DNA of 64,000 nt from NCBI RefSeq assembly GCF_013003915.1, contig NZ_JABAIV010000002.1, positions 496,001-560,000 of the forward strand, written 5' to 3'. The translations under genes were made by a program, and so were the position numbers. The notes beneath the pieces are model-generated. The model worked only from the letters and a program-made list of their open reading frames with translations. It had not been told where the DNA came from and ran no database searches. Shown here piece by piece: positions 1 through 11,611 of the stretch (position 1 is its first letter; each line of letters opens with the position of its first letter). Origin of the DNA: Telluria aromaticivorans. Lineage in GTDB: Bacteria; Pseudomonadota; Gammaproteobacteria; Burkholderiales; Burkholderiaceae_D.

Positions 1-1
1 C

Positions 2-196
2 GACAGCCGCGTGAGCCAGCTGAAGGTCAGCACCGGCCGCCGCCTCGGCGACCAGGTCGAGATCGTCGGCGGCCTGGCGGCTGGTACGCCGATCGTGGTC
101 AGCGGCGCCGGCTTCCTGAACGACGGCGACCTGGTACGTAATGTGCCAACTCCGATCCCCGCGAAGCCGGCGCCGCGTCAAACCGCGGCACGCTGA
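2..196 (+). CDS. RND efflux periplasmic adaptor (HlyD/MFP family), C-terminal fragment
   Basis: Only the last 64 codons lie in the window and the start is upstream. The visible part has the membrane-proximal beta-barrel end typical of membrane-fusion adaptors (VEIVGGLAAGTPIVVSGAGF), where a 'G-L-x-x-G-x-x-V-V-x-x-G' string is usual, followed by a short Pro/Ala-rich tail. The stop is 13 bp before the pump gene, so the two are almost certainly one operon. Adaptors of this type bridge the inner-membrane RND pump and an outer-membrane channel. The substrate cannot be told from this fragment. Confidence 0.8.
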   Translation, partial: DSRVSQLKVSTGRRLGDQVEIVGGLAAGTPIVVSGAGFLNDGDLVRNVPTPIPAKPAPRQTAAR

Positions 197-209
197 ACAA
201 GGCGCCATC

Positions 210-3200
210 ATGAATTTTTCCGCACTGTCGATCCGGAACCCGATTCCGGCCATCATGCTGTTCACCCTGCTCACGCTGGCAGGGCTGCTGGCCTTCAAGG
301 CCAACAAGATCCAGGACTTCCCGGACATCGAGCTGCCGATCGTCACCGTTGCCGCCACGCTGGAAGGCGCTGCGCCGGCCCAGCTGGAAACCGAAGTCGC
401 GCGCAAGATCGAGGATTCGGTCGCCACCCTGCAAGGGGTGAAGAACATCTATACCAAGGTGCTCGACGGCGTGGCCACCGTCACCGTCGAATTCGTGCTC
501 GAGAAAGACCTGGCCGAGGCGGTGAACGACGTGCGTGACGCGGTTGCGCGCGTGCGCGCCGACCTGCCACCCGAGATGCGCGACCCGAGCGTGACCAAGG
601 CCGCCACCTCGGGCCGCGTGATCGCCACCTTCACGGCGACCCCGAGCCCGACTGCGGGCAGCGCCATGGACGACCAGGAACTGAGCTGGTTCGTCGACAA
701 CGACGTCGCCAAGCGCCTGCTGAGCGTGCCGGGCCTGGGTGCGGTCAAGCGCGTCGGCGGCGTGACGCGCGAGGTTCGCGTGGAACTCGACGACGAGCGC
801 ATGGCGGCGCTGCAGGTGTCGGCGCTGGACGTGTCGCGCCAGCTGCGCAACGTGCAGCGCGAAGCGCCGGGCGGACGCGGCGACGTGAACGGCGCCGAAC
901 AATCGGTGCGCACCATCGCCACCGTGCAGTCGGCGCAGGCGCTGGGCGAGATGGAGATCCCGCTGCCGGGCGGGCGCCATGTGCGCCTCGACCAGGTGGC
1001 CACCGTGACGGATACCGTGGCCGAGCCGCGCTCGATTGCCGAGCAGGATGGCCGCAAAGTGGTGGGCTTCGAGATCTTCCGCACCCGCGGCGCGGGCGAG
1101 GTGGACGTGGCCGTAGGCGCGCGCGAGGCCATGGCCCAGCTGCAGAAAGAGCATCCGAACGTCGTGCTGCGCGAAGTGGTCGACAATGCAGAACCGGTCC
1201 AGGAAAACTTCGACGCCTCGATGGAGATGCTGTACGAAGGCGCCGTGCTGGCGGTGCTGGTGGTGTGGTGGTTCCTGCGCGACTGGCGCGCCACCCTGGT
1301 AGCGGCGGCGGCCCTGCCGCTGTCGGTGATTCCGGCCTTCCTCGGGCAGTACCTGTTCGGCTACACGCTGAACATGGTGACGCTGCTGTCGCTCGCGCTC
1401 GTCATCGGGGTGCTGGTCGACGATGCGATCGTCGAGATCGAGAACATCGCGCGCCACCTGCGAATGGGGAAATCACCCATGCAGGCGGCGCTGGAAGCGG
1501 CCGACGAGATCGGGATGGCGGTGATCGCCACGACCTTTTCGCTGGTGGCGGTATTCCTGCCGACCGCTTTCATGGGCGGCATCGCCGGCAAGTTCTTCAA
1601 GCAGTTCGGCTGGACCGCGGTGATTGCGATCCTGGCCTCGCTGGTGGTGGCGCGCCTGCTCACGCCAATGATGGCGGCCTACCTCCTCAAGCCGGCCAAG
1701 CACATCGGCGAGGAAAAGGACGGCCGCATCATGAGCCTGTACATGCGCACGATGCAGTGGTGCCTGCGCCACCGGCTGGTGACCGCGATCGCATCGGCGC
1801 TGTTCTTCATTGGTTCGATCCTGCTGGTGCCGCTGCTGCCGACCGGCTTCGTGCCGCCGGCCGACCGTTCGCAGACCCTGGTGACCCTGGAACTGCCGCC
1901 CGGCTCGACGCTCAAGGAAACCCACGCCGTGGCCGAACAGGCGCGCCTGGCGGCGATGCAGGTCCCCGGTGTGAAGGGCGTGTTCAGCTCGATCGGCGGC
2001 GGCTCCAGCGGCGACGCCTTTGCACCCGGCGCGGCAGCGGAAGCGCGCCGCGCCGTGCTGACCGTGACGACCGCGCACCGCGACGAGCGCGACACGGGGC
2101 TGTCCGACATCGAGCGCGCGCTGCGCGAGAAGGTCGCCCAGATCCCGGGCGCGCGTTTCAACGTCGGCGCCAACGACACCGGCACCAAGATGCAGCTGGT
2201 GCTGCGCAGCGAAGACCCGGAAGCGCTGAGCGCCGCCGCGCGCCAGGCCGAGCGCGAACTGCGCACGCTCAAGGGCATCGGCAACGTCAGTTCCAGCGCC
2301 TCGCTGGTGCGTCCCGAAATCATCGTTCGCCCGGACTTTGCGCGTGCCGCCGATCTCGGCGTGACCGCTGCCGCGATCGGCGAAACGGTGCGCGTGGCGA
2401 CGGCCGGCGACTACGACATCTCGCTGGCGAAGATGAACCTGGCCGAGCGCCAGGTGCCGATCCGCGTCAAGCTACCGGACGCGGTGCGCGCCGATCTCGA
2501 TGCGCTGGGACGCTTGACCGTGCCGGGCGCAAACGGCCCGGTGCTGCTGGCGAACGTCGCCACCATCACGATGGAAAGCGGCCCGGCACAGATCGACCGC
2601 CTCAACCGCAGCCGCAACGTCACGCTCGACGTCGAGCTGCAGGGCCGCTCGCTGGGTGACGTGAATACCGAGGCGCGCGCCCTTCCGGCCTTCCAGAAGC
2701 TGCCGCCATCGGTGCAGATCGCGGAACTGGGCGACGCCCAGGAAATGCAGGCGCTGTTCGCCAGCTTTGGCGTAGCGATGCTCATCGGCGTGCTCTGCAT
2801 CTATGGCGTGCTGGTGCTGCTGTTTAACGACTTCATGCAACCGGTGACGATCCTGGCCGCGCTGCCGCTGTCGATCGGCGGCGCCTTCGTGGCGCTGCTC
2901 ATCACCAGCAGTGCGCTGTCGATGCCGAGCATGATCGGCCTGATCATGCTGATGGGGATCGTGACCAAGAACTCGATCCTGCTGGTGGATTACGCGATCC
3001 TGGCGCGCAAGGCCGGCATGAACCGGTTCGATGCGCTGGTCGACGCCTGCCACAAGCGCAGCCGCCCGATCGTCATGACCACCATCGCCATGGGCGCCGG
3101 CATGCTGCCGCTGGCGCTCGGCCTGTCGGGCGACCCGAGCTTCCGGGCGCCGATGGCGATTGCCGTCATCGGCGGGCTGATCACCTCGACCTTGCTGAGT

Positions 3201-3332
3201 TTGCTGGTGGTGCCGGCGGTGTTTACGTATGTGGACGACTTCGAGCACCTGATGAAGCGCGGGATGGGCAAGTTGCGGCGCAAGCCGAAACAGGCCGTCG
3301 TGCCGGTGGTGGCGACGGATATGGTCAAGTAA
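210..3332 (+). CDS. RND multidrug efflux permease, HAE1/AcrB-like
   Basis: A 1040-residue inner-membrane proton/drug antiporter of the usual RND length. It starts with a typical N-terminus (MNFSALSIRNPIPAIM) running into the first membrane helix. The signature acidic pair of helix 4 is visible at D404-D405 (VLVDDAIVEIENI), and the second half carries the matching helix-10/11 motif (GLIMLMGIVTKNSILLVDYA). The ATG at 210 is preferred over an in-frame start at 141 because it begins the conserved N-terminus and follows the adaptor stop directly. Paired with the upstream adaptor; no outer-membrane channel gene or regulator is seen here, so these may lie upstream of the window. Confidence 0.93.
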   Translation: MNFSALSIRNPIPAIMLFTLLTLAGLLAFKANKIQDFPDIELPIVTVAATLEGAAPAQLETEVARKIEDSVATLQGVKNIYTKVLDGVATVTVEFVLEKDLAEAVNDVRDAVARVRADLPPEMRDPSVTKAATSGRVIATFTATPSPTAGSAMDDQELSWFVDNDVAKRLLSVPGLGAVKRVGGVTREVRVELDDERMAALQVSALDVSRQLRNVQREAPGGRGDVNGAEQSVRTIATVQSAQALGEMEIPLPGGRHVRLDQVATVTDTVAEPRSIAEQDGRKVVGFEIFRTRGAGEVDVAVGAREAMAQLQKEHPNVVLREVVDNAEPVQENFDASMEMLYEGAVLAVLVVWWFLRDWRATLVAAAALPLSVIPAFLGQYLFGYTLNMVTLLSLALVIGVLVDDAIVEIENIARHLRMGKSPMQAALEAADEIGMAVIATTFSLVAVFLPTAFMGGIAGKFFKQFGWTAVIAILASLVVARLLTPMMAAYLLKPAKHIGEEKDGRIMSLYMRTMQWCLRHRLVTAIASALFFIGSILLVPLLPTGFVPPADRSQTLVTLELPPGSTLKETHAVAEQARLAAMQVPGVKGVFSSIGGGSSGDAFAPGAAAEARRAVLTVTTAHRDERDTGLSDIERALREKVAQIPGARFNVGANDTGTKMQLVLRSEDPEALSAAARQAERELRTLKGIGNVSSSASLVRPEIIVRPDFARAADLGVTAAAIGETVRVATAGDYDISLAKMNLAERQVPIRVKLPDAVRADLDALGRLTVPGANGPVLLANVATITMESGPAQIDRLNRSRNVTLDVELQGRSLGDVNTEARALPAFQKLPPSVQIAELGDAQEMQALFASFGVAMLIGVLCIYGVLVLLFNDFMQPVTILAALPLSIGGAFVALLITSSALSMPSMIGLIMLMGIVTKNSILLVDYAILARKAGMNRFDALVDACHKRSRPIVMTTIAMGAGMLPLALGLSGDPSFRAPMAIAVIGGLITSTLLSLLVVPAVFTYVDDFEHLMKRGMGKLRRKPKQAVVPVVATDMVK

Positions 3333-3351
3333 TCGCTGGAGCCGGGGTTCA

Positions 3352-3498
3352 CGTAGGGTGGGCGGGTCTCCCGCCCGCGCGTTCAATCAGTGCGGAATGG
3401 CCCGACCGTTTTTAGGGCTGAGCTTCGCATGGCTAGACGCGCTTTGCGGCTGAGCTTCGTGACGTTGAACGCGCGGCCGGCAAAGCCGGCCACCCTAT
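3352..3498. repeat. Palindromic intergenic element, copy 1 of 8
   Basis: Left arm CGTAGGGTGGGCGGG with its inner hairpin (CGGG-tct-CCCG) ending in GCGCGTTCAA at 3352-3387. Right arm TTGAACGCGCGGCCGGC with inner hairpin GGCCGGC-aaa-GCCGGCC ending CACCCTAT at 3465-3498. About 75 bp of unrelated sequence separates the arms. It lies between the efflux pump and its terminator. Confidence 0.85.
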
Positions 3499-3520
3499 AT
3501 AAACCAAACAGCCAATAAAA

Positions 3521-3555
3521 AAAACCCGACAGGCTTGGCGCCTGCCGGGTTTTTT
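3521..3555. terminator. Bidirectional Rho-independent terminator
   Basis: A 12-bp stem with one mismatch (AACCCGACAGGC / GCCTGCCGGGTT) around a 5-nt loop, with A-runs on the left and T-runs on the right. It sits between the convergent efflux pump (+) and Ser-rich protein (-) genes and can serve both. Confidence 0.85.
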
Positions 3556-3572
3556 AATAAACGCTAAACCGA

Positions 3573-4463
3573 TCAGTCGCGGTAGTAGCGATTCTCTTTG
3601 CGCTCGGTGCTGCTGCCACCCAGCAGCTTGGCCAGCAGGAAGCCGACGCCGGCTGCGACCAGCAGGGCGGTGCCTGGATTGGTCTTCACGTACTCGGTGC
3701 TCTTGACCGAGTAGTTCTGGTAGGTTTCGTTCAGCTGGCCCTTGCGCGCGCCCAGGGTTTCACCCGCGCCGCTCAGCATGCCCGACAGGCGATCGACGCC
3801 TGCGTGTGCGGTGCCAACCAGGCGATCGACCAACGGCTGCGCACCTTGCGCGACCTGGTCGATTTTCTCGTGCAGCTTGTCAGGCGACACCGATGCCGAC
3901 ACCGACGCCATGGCGCCTTTGATGCCGCCGGTTGCGGACGACTTGTCGCTGTCCGACGACTGGGAGCTTGCGCCGCCCATGCTGCCACCGGTGCTGCCGG
4001 TGCTGCTGCCGCTGGTGCCCAGTGCGCTGTTGGTGCTGTTGGAGTTGCTCAGGCTGCCGCTGCTGCCGGCTGCGCTCGAAGGCGACGAACCGCTCTGCAG
4101 GCTGCTGCCCGACAGGCTCGACGAGCTCGATGGGCTCGACGAAGACGACGAGCCGCTTTGCTGGCTACCGCTGCTGCTCGAAGGGCTCGACGACGAACCG
4201 CTCAGGCTGCTGCTGCCCATGTTGCCCGAACCTTGTGAGCCGCTTTGCTGGCTGCCTGCATTGCTGGTGCCACCGACGGAACCCGAGCTGCTTGGCGAAG
4301 CGTTGGCGCTGCCAAGGCTGCTGCCCGACGAGCTGCTCTGGCTACTGCCCGACAAGCTGCTGCTCTGGCTCGAGCCAGGAGTCTGGTTCTTGCCAATGTT
4401 CGAACCCAAACCCTCGCGGCTTGCGTCGCTGCCTTTTCCCTCGGTAGATTTCTGATTATCCAT
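3573..4463 (-). CDS. Ser/Gly-rich low-complexity protein with DUF883/ElaB-like C-terminus
   Basis: 296 residues in two parts. Roughly residues 25-170 are almost only Ser, Gly, Asn, Gln and Ala in short SGSS/QQSGS repeats and are probably disordered. Residues about 185-290 look like the ElaB/YqjD (DUF883) family: an amphipathic segment with repeated VDRL/LSGMLSGAG, then KTNPGTALLVAAGVGFLLAKLLGG, a glycine-zipper membrane anchor, and a charged tail ERKENRYYRD. ElaB/YqjD proteins are stationary-phase inner-membrane proteins that can bind ribosomes; that role is not proven here. The start has an AGGGA ribosome site 7 nt upstream. The long Ser-rich N-terminal extension is unusual for the family. 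It ends into the shared terminator at 3521-3555. Confidence 0.7.
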   Translation of the reverse strand: MDNQKSTEGKGSDASREGLGSNIGKNQTPGSSQSSSLSGSSQSSSSGSSLGSANASPSSSGSVGGTSNAGSQQSGSQGSGNMGSSSLSGSSSSPSSSSGSQQSGSSSSSSPSSSSSLSGSSLQSGSSPSSAAGSSGSLSNSNSTNSALGTSGSSTGSTGGSMGGASSQSSDSDKSSATGGIKGAMASVSASVSPDKLHEKIDQVAQGAQPLVDRLVGTAHAGVDRLSGMLSGAGETLGARKGQLNETYQNYSVKSTEYVKTNPGTALLVAAGVGFLLAKLLGGSSTERKENRYYRD

Positions 4464-4966
4464 GATGTATCCCTCGTTTAAATGTAGACCAACGCGAAGT
4501 AGACCGAAACTCGACTATCACCACATTCTTCCTCGATTCCGCCAAAAACAGAACGAAGGGACGAGACTGGCGTGCGCTATATCAATCGGCACTTTGCTCT
4601 TTTGCCCAAGGTCACGATTAATGTCAGTGACCCAAAGCCAGCGCAAAAGTTCCATGTCTAGCGCCGACGTATTCGTCGTCGCTCGTGGGCGGTCGCTGTG
4701 GCGGTCCGAAATTGCGCGCAGTATCAGGCGCTGCGACACGATACAAAAAATACAATGGATCAGGTTCAGCGACCGTGCGTTGACTAACAGAGTCAGGAGA
4801 TCGCCTGGCACTAGCTCGCCGTCCGCTAGGCGCCACGGGCAGCATGAGCCGACATGTTGGTTTTGACTATCAGGGTCAGTTATTTGATGTAGATCAAATC
4901 TTTTGATGGCGGAGCAAACATACAATCGTGCGTTTGTAATTTGCCGCAGGGCAACAGGAGAAGTCA
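4464..4966. other. Divergent intergenic region
   Basis: 503 bp between the divergent Ser-rich and aer-like genes, with lower GC than its surroundings. Apart from the FNR box at 4884-4897 I see no gene, repeat or RNA in it. Confidence 0.6.
4884..4897 (+). promoter_or_regulatory. FNR/ANR box (perfect)
   Basis: TTGATGTAGATCAA matches the FNR consensus TTGAT-N4-ATCAA exactly. Its centre is 76 bp before the GTG of the aerotaxis gene. If it works as a class II site centred at -41.5, transcription would start near 4932 with a leader of about 35 nt. Confidence 0.8.
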
Positions 4967-6520
4967 GTGCGCAACAATTTGCCCGTCACCAGCAATGAAT
5001 ACAGAATGCAGGAAGGCCAGTCGATCGTGTCGAAAACCGACACCCGGGGCCGCATCACCTATGTCAACCCGAGCTTCATCGAGGTCAGCGGCTTTTCCGA
5101 ACACGAGCTGCTCGGCAAGGCCCACAACCTCGTGCGGCACCCCGACATGCCGCCCGAAGCCTTTGCCGACCTCTGGAAGACGCTCGGTGCCGGCCAGCCC
5201 TGGACCGGGCTGGTCAAGAATCGCCGCAAGAATGGCGATTTCTACTGGGTCGTCGCGAACGTGGTGCCGGTCAAGGAAGCGGGGCATGTAGTCGGCTACA
5301 TGTCCGTGCGCACCGCGCCGACGCGCGAGCAGGTTGCCGCAGCGAGCGAACTCTACCGAAAATTCCGCCACGGCCAACAGGGCGCACTGGCCATCCGCGG
5401 CGGGGTTGCCGTGCACACGGGCATGCGCGCGCGCCTGGCTACGATGCGCCGCTTGCCGCTGGGCCGCAGCCTGGGCCTGGCCTTGGGCATGCAGGCGCTG
5501 CTGCTCGCCGCGCTTGGCCTGGCCGCGCACGGCGCCGTGTGGCGCGGTGTGGCCGCGTTCGGCGTGCTTGCCAGCCTCGCGGCCTGGGCCAGCCTGCGCG
5601 CTGCGATCGTGGCGCCCCTGCGTTCGGCCCTCGACGCGGTGCATGCGCTGGCCGGCGGCGACCTGTCGCACCTGCCCGACCCATCCGGCCCGGACGACAT
5701 CGCCCATCTGCTGCGCGCGCTGCGCCAGCTCAACATCAACCTGCAGGCGATCGTCGGCGACGTGCGCGGCAACGTGCATTCGATTGAGCACGCCACGCGT
5801 GACATCGCCGCCGGCAACCTCGAGCTGGCAGCACGGACAGAATCGCAGGCGGCAAGCCTGGAGCAGACCGCCGCCAGCCTCGGCCAGATCGCCGCCGCGG
5901 TCCAGCAGAACACGGCCGGCGCCATGCGCGCGGACGAGCTCGTCGGCGCCGCCGCCAGGGTTGCCGGGCGCGGCGGCGAGGCCGTCGACAGCGTCGGCAC
6001 GACAATGGCGCAAATCAGCACCTCGGCCACGCGCATCGTGGATATCATCGGCCTGATCGACGGCATCGCCTTCCAGACAAATATCCTGGCGCTCAATGCT
6101 GCCGTCGAGGCCGCGCGCGCGGGCGAACAGGGCCGCGGTTTCGCTGTCGTGGCCGGAGAAGTGCGCAGCCTGGCCCAGCGCTCGGCCGGCGCCGCCAAGG
6201 AAATCAAGCTGCTGATCGAAGACTCGGTGCGCCAGGTGGGCGCGGGCGACGCATTGGTCGGCGAAGCCGGCCACACCATGCAGCAGGTGGTGGGCTCGGT
6301 CCGTGGCGCGGCCACGATCATGCACGAGATCACGCTGGCCAGCCGCGAGCAGGGCAGCGGCATTGCCCAGCTCAACGAGGCGATGGCCGGGCTGGATGTG
6401 ATGACGCGCCAGAATGCAGCGCTGGTCGAGGAATCGGCTGCGGCCTCGCACAGCGTTGCCCAGCAGGCGGCGCAGCTGGCGCAGGCCTTGTCGGTATTCA
6501 AATTGGGGCGCCGAACCTGA
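4967..6520 (+). CDS. aer: Aer-type aerotaxis receptor (PAS - membrane - MCP signalling domain)
   Basis: 517 residues, close to E. coli Aer. The N-terminal PAS domain (about 15-115) keeps the Aer hallmarks [22 protein letters not shown] and GYMSVRT, which suggests FAD-based redox sensing. Two hydrophobic helices follow at about 160-205, with almost no periplasmic loop, then a HAMP-like linker. The cytoplasmic chemotaxis domain has the hairpin tip [20 protein letters not shown]. Output would go through CheW/CheA to the flagella. The GTG start is chosen because AGGAG lies 6 nt upstream. A perfect FNR box upstream and the hemN/cbb3 genes downstream make this the behavioural arm of the low-oxygen response. 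Confidence 0.88.
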   Translation: MRNNLPVTSNEYRMQEGQSIVSKTDTRGRITYVNPSFIEVSGFSEHELLGKAHNLVRHPDMPPEAFADLWKTLGAGQPWTGLVKNRRKNGDFYWVVANVVPVKEAGHVVGYMSVRTAPTREQVAAASELYRKFRHGQQGALAIRGGVAVHTGMRARLATMRRLPLGRSLGLALGMQALLLAALGLAAHGAVWRGVAAFGVLASLAAWASLRAAIVAPLRSALDAVHALAGGDLSHLPDPSGPDDIAHLLRALRQLNINLQAIVGDVRGNVHSIEHATRDIAAGNLELAARTESQAASLEQTAASLGQIAAAVQQNTAGAMRADELVGAAARVAGRGGEAVDSVGTTMAQISTSATRIVDIIGLIDGIAFQTNILALNAAVEAARAGEQGRGFAVVAGEVRSLAQRSAGAAKEIKLLIEDSVRQVGAGDALVGEAGHTMQQVVGSVRGAATIMHEITLASREQGSGIAQLNEAMAGLDVMTRQNAALVEESAAASHSVAQQAAQLAQALSVFKLGRRT

Positions 6521-6602
6521 AAGAATCTGTCGTTTCAGGGCGCTAAATGAAAGAATATTTCATACAGTGAGAATTCTGCACCAGCAGCTCAACCGGCCAA
6601 AT

Positions 6603-6616
6603 TTGATGCAAGTCAA
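6603..6616 (+). promoter_or_regulatory. FNR/ANR box (one mismatch)
   Basis: TTGATGCAAGTCAA differs from TTGAT-N4-ATCAA at one position. Its centre is about 91 bp before the hemN ATG, compatible with a class II site and a leader of about 50 nt. hemN genes are classic FNR/ANR targets. Confidence 0.65.
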
Positions 6617-6700
6617 GGATTTTGCTCGGTCGCATCAATACACTCCTCACATCAAGTCGCGCCGCAGCCCGCGGCCCGGCAGGTAGCAGGAGTGGTCTAC

Positions 6701-8143
6701 ATGTTTCACCAGCAAATTCCCGTCAGTACAATCCGCAACGCGCCGGCACCCTTCGCGAATAGCGTCGGCTTCGACGCCGAACTCATCCGGCGCCTGAGCA
6801 AGAACGGGCCGCGCTACACCTCCTATCCCACGGCCGATCGCTTCGACGACAGCTTCAACTACCGGGACTACCTGCACGCCGTTGCCTCGGTGCGCACGCG
6901 CGGCGCGCCGCGCTCGCTGTCACTGTACCTGCACATTCCGTTTTGCGAGTCCATCTGCTATTACTGCGCCTGCAACAAGATCGTCACCAGAAACCGTGAC
7001 AAGGCGGCCACCTACCTGGCCTACCTGAAACGCGAGATCGCGATGCAAGGCGCGCTGTTCGCGGGCCTGAACGACATCGAACAGCTGCACTTCGGCGGTG
7101 GCACGCCGACCTACCTGTCGGACGCACAGATGGGCGAACTGATGGCCCACCTGCGCCGCCATTTCAGGTTCGCACCGGACCAGACCGGCGAGTATTCGAT
7201 CGAGGTCGATCCGCGTACCGTATCGACGGAGCGCGTACACAGCCTGCGGCGCCAAGGCTTCAACCGGATCAGCCTCGGCGTGCAGGATTTCGACACCGGA
7301 GTGCAGCAAGCGGTCAACCGCGTCCAGCCTGAAGCCGAAACGCGCGCCATCATCGCGGCGGCGCGCGAGGCGGGCTTCCGCTCGGTGAGCATCGACCTGA
7401 TCTACGGCCTGCCGAAGCAGAGCCTGTCGACGATGGCTGCCACCATCGACAAGGTGATCGACGCCAGTCCCGACCGCATCTCGATCTACCACTATGCCCA
7501 CCTGCCGCACGTGTTCAAGCCGCAGCGCCGCATACTCGAGGCGGACATGCCCGCCAGCGAAGAGAAGCTCGCCATGCTGGGCCTGTGCATCGAGCGCCTG
7601 AGCAGCGCCGGCTATGTGTACATCGGCATGGACCATTTCGCCAAACCGGACGACGACCTCGCCGTCGCCCAGCGCCAGGGCCGCCTGCAGCGCAATTTCC
7701 AGGGCTATTCGACGCATGCCGACAGCGACCTGATTGCCTGTGGCGTCTCGGCCATCGGCGCGGTCGGCGCGACCTACAGCCAGAACGCGAAGACGCTCGT
7801 GGCCTATTACGAGGCGCTCGACAACAACGAGTTGCCGGTCGTGCGCGGCCTGGCGCTCGACCTGGACGACCTCCTCCGCCGCAGCGTCATCGGAAAACTG
7901 ATGTGCCAGTTCGAGCTCTCGGTGTCCGCGATCGAGCAGGCCTTTCCGATCAGCTTCGCCCGCCATTTCGCACCCGAACTGGCGCAGCTGCGCACGCTCG
8001 AAGCGGATGGCCTGGTCACCTTCGACGGCGACTGGATCACGGTGACGATGCGCGGGCGGCTCCTGATCCGCAATGTCTGCATGGTGTTCGACCGCTACCT
8101 GGCCGCACCCGGCAAGGCGCCGCGCCATTCGCGCACCGTTTAA
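6701..8143 (+). CDS. hemN: Oxygen-independent coproporphyrinogen III dehydrogenase
   Basis: 480 residues. A radical-SAM enzyme of haem synthesis that decarboxylates coproporphyrinogen III to protoporphyrinogen IX without oxygen. The [4Fe-4S]/SAM cysteines are C82, C86 and C89 in CESICYYC, followed by C91 typical of true HemN rather than HemW. GGGTPTYL and EVDPRTV motifs of the SAM barrel follow. The ATG at 6701 is preferred over a GTG 9 nt earlier because GCAGGAG lies about 8 nt in front of it. An FNR-like box is upstream. It probably supplies haem for the cbb3 oxidase encoded next to it; the aerobic enzyme HemF is encoded at 34.1 kb. Confidence 0.96.
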   Translation: MFHQQIPVSTIRNAPAPFANSVGFDAELIRRLSKNGPRYTSYPTADRFDDSFNYRDYLHAVASVRTRGAPRSLSLYLHIPFCESICYYCACNKIVTRNRDKAATYLAYLKREIAMQGALFAGLNDIEQLHFGGGTPTYLSDAQMGELMAHLRRHFRFAPDQTGEYSIEVDPRTVSTERVHSLRRQGFNRISLGVQDFDTGVQQAVNRVQPEAETRAIIAAAREAGFRSVSIDLIYGLPKQSLSTMAATIDKVIDASPDRISIYHYAHLPHVFKPQRRILEADMPASEEKLAMLGLCIERLSSAGYVYIGMDHFAKPDDDLAVAQRQGRLQRNFQGYSTHADSDLIACGVSAIGAVGATYSQNAKTLVAYYEALDNNELPVVRGLALDLDDLLRRSVIGKLMCQFELSVSAIEQAFPISFARHFAPELAQLRTLEADGLVTFDGDWITVTMRGRLLIRNVCMVFDRYLAAPGKAPRHSRTV

Positions 8144-8145
8144 CG

Positions 8146-8900
8146 ATGAGCGCGAGCCTCTTTCCCGTGTTCCTGGTGGGGCTGCTCGGCAGCGTCCACT
8201 GCGCCGGCATGTGCGGCGGTATCGTCGGCGCCCTGTCGCTGGCCCCGCCGCGTGCGCGCGGCAATGGCATCGTCATCCGGTTGCGCACCGTCGCTGCGGC
8301 GCCCGCTGGCCTGCAGGCGGCTTCCTACAATGCCGGTCGCATCGCGAGCTACACCAGCGCCGGCCTGCTGGCCGGCGGGCTGGCCCAGGGCGCCTCGAAC
8401 CTGTCCGCGCTGCCGGCGCTGCAGGGGGGCGCCTATGTGCTGGCCAACCTGCTGCTGGCGGCGCTCGGCCTGCACCTGATGGGGGCCTGGTCCGGCATCG
8501 CCCGGCTCGAACACGGCGGGCAGCTGGTGTGGCGGCATGTGCGACCGCTGCTCGCGCGCATCGGCCCGCCCGACACGCCGGGCCGGATGTTCGCCGCCGG
8601 TGCGCTGTGGGGCTGGCTGCCTTGTGCCATGGTCTACAGCGTGCTGGTGACGGCGATGCTGAGCGGCTCGGCCGTTTCCGGCGCGCTGGTGATGCTGGCT
8701 TTCGGACTCGGGACGCTGCCGATGATGCTGGCGCTCGGCCTGGCCGGGGCGCGGCTGCGCGGCTGGCTGCGCCTGGCAGCCGTACGCGTGGCCTGCGGCG
8801 CGACCGTGCTCGCCTTTGGCCTGCTCGGCCTGGCGCGCGCGGCTGGCAGCCTGCCGGCCAGCTGGCTGCAGGTGCTGTGCGTGACGCCCGGGATGGCGCC

Positions 8901-8904
<4 letters not shown>
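8146..8904 (+). CDS. Sulfite exporter TauE/SafE-like (DsbD_2) membrane protein
   Basis: 252 residues, about six hydrophobic segments. The N-terminus carries the HCAGMCGG motif (H18, C19, C23) that marks the DsbD_2 group often encoded beside ccoI in Burkholderiales. It starts 2 nt after the hemN stop and its stop overlaps the ccoI start (ATGA), so it is tightly coupled to both. A role in copper or redox handling during cbb3 assembly is the usual proposal for such genes; the transported substrate is not known from sequence. Confidence 0.75.
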
Positions 8905-11291
<2,387 letters not shown>

Positions 11292-11292
11292 C

Positions 11293-11445
11293 ATGGAAGC
11301 CTTGTATCTCCTGATTCCGCTGAGCCTGGTGCTGGTCGCGCTGGCAGTCTGGATCTTCTTTGGCGCTGCCGACAGCGGGCAGTTCGAGGACCTCGAAGGC
11401 CCCGGACTGCGCATCCTGCGCGACGACGACAGCGCCGGCAGCTGA
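11293..11445 (+). CDS. ccoS: cbb3-type oxidase assembly protein CcoS
   Basis: Only 50 residues. One N-terminal membrane helix (LYLLIPLSLVLVALAVWIFF) is followed by a short acidic cytoplasmic tail with the family signature GQFEDLEGPGLRIL and an Asp triplet. CcoS is needed for cofactor insertion into cbb3 oxidase. It starts 1 nt after the ccoI stop, the usual ccoI-ccoS arrangement. Confidence 0.93.
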   Translation: MEALYLLIPLSLVLVALAVWIFFGAADSGQFEDLEGPGLRILRDDDSAGS

Positions 11446-11532
11446 AGTCCGTCATGGCGCCGGCGCCCGCCCGCGAGCGTGAGCATCGCCCGGTCACGCA
11501 TCGCATCCATATTTCAGGCGTAACTGAACAAT

Positions 11533-11546
11533 TTGATTCACATCAA
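11533..11546 (+). promoter_or_regulatory. FNR/ANR box (perfect)
   Basis: TTGATTCACATCAA matches TTGAT-N4-ATCAA exactly. Centred 72 bp before the ccoN GTG, which fits a class II promoter starting near 11581 with a leader of about 30 nt. It is the only perfect site in the 166-bp ccoS-ccoN gap. Confidence 0.85.
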
Positions 11547-11611
11547 GGATTTTTAAGGTTCAGAAAATTACTCTCCTGCTGTCAACTAAGGGAATCCATC
11601 AGGAGAGAATC

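Noticed and set aside
99..1457. A 452-codon minus-strand frame opposite the RND pump
   Set aside because: Shadow of a well-conserved transporter; rich in His, Arg and Gln with no fold-like pattern.
4962..6451. A long minus-strand frame opposite the aer-like gene
   Set aside because: The + strand has a complete Aer PAS and chemotaxis domain with a good ribosome site; the opposite frame has none.
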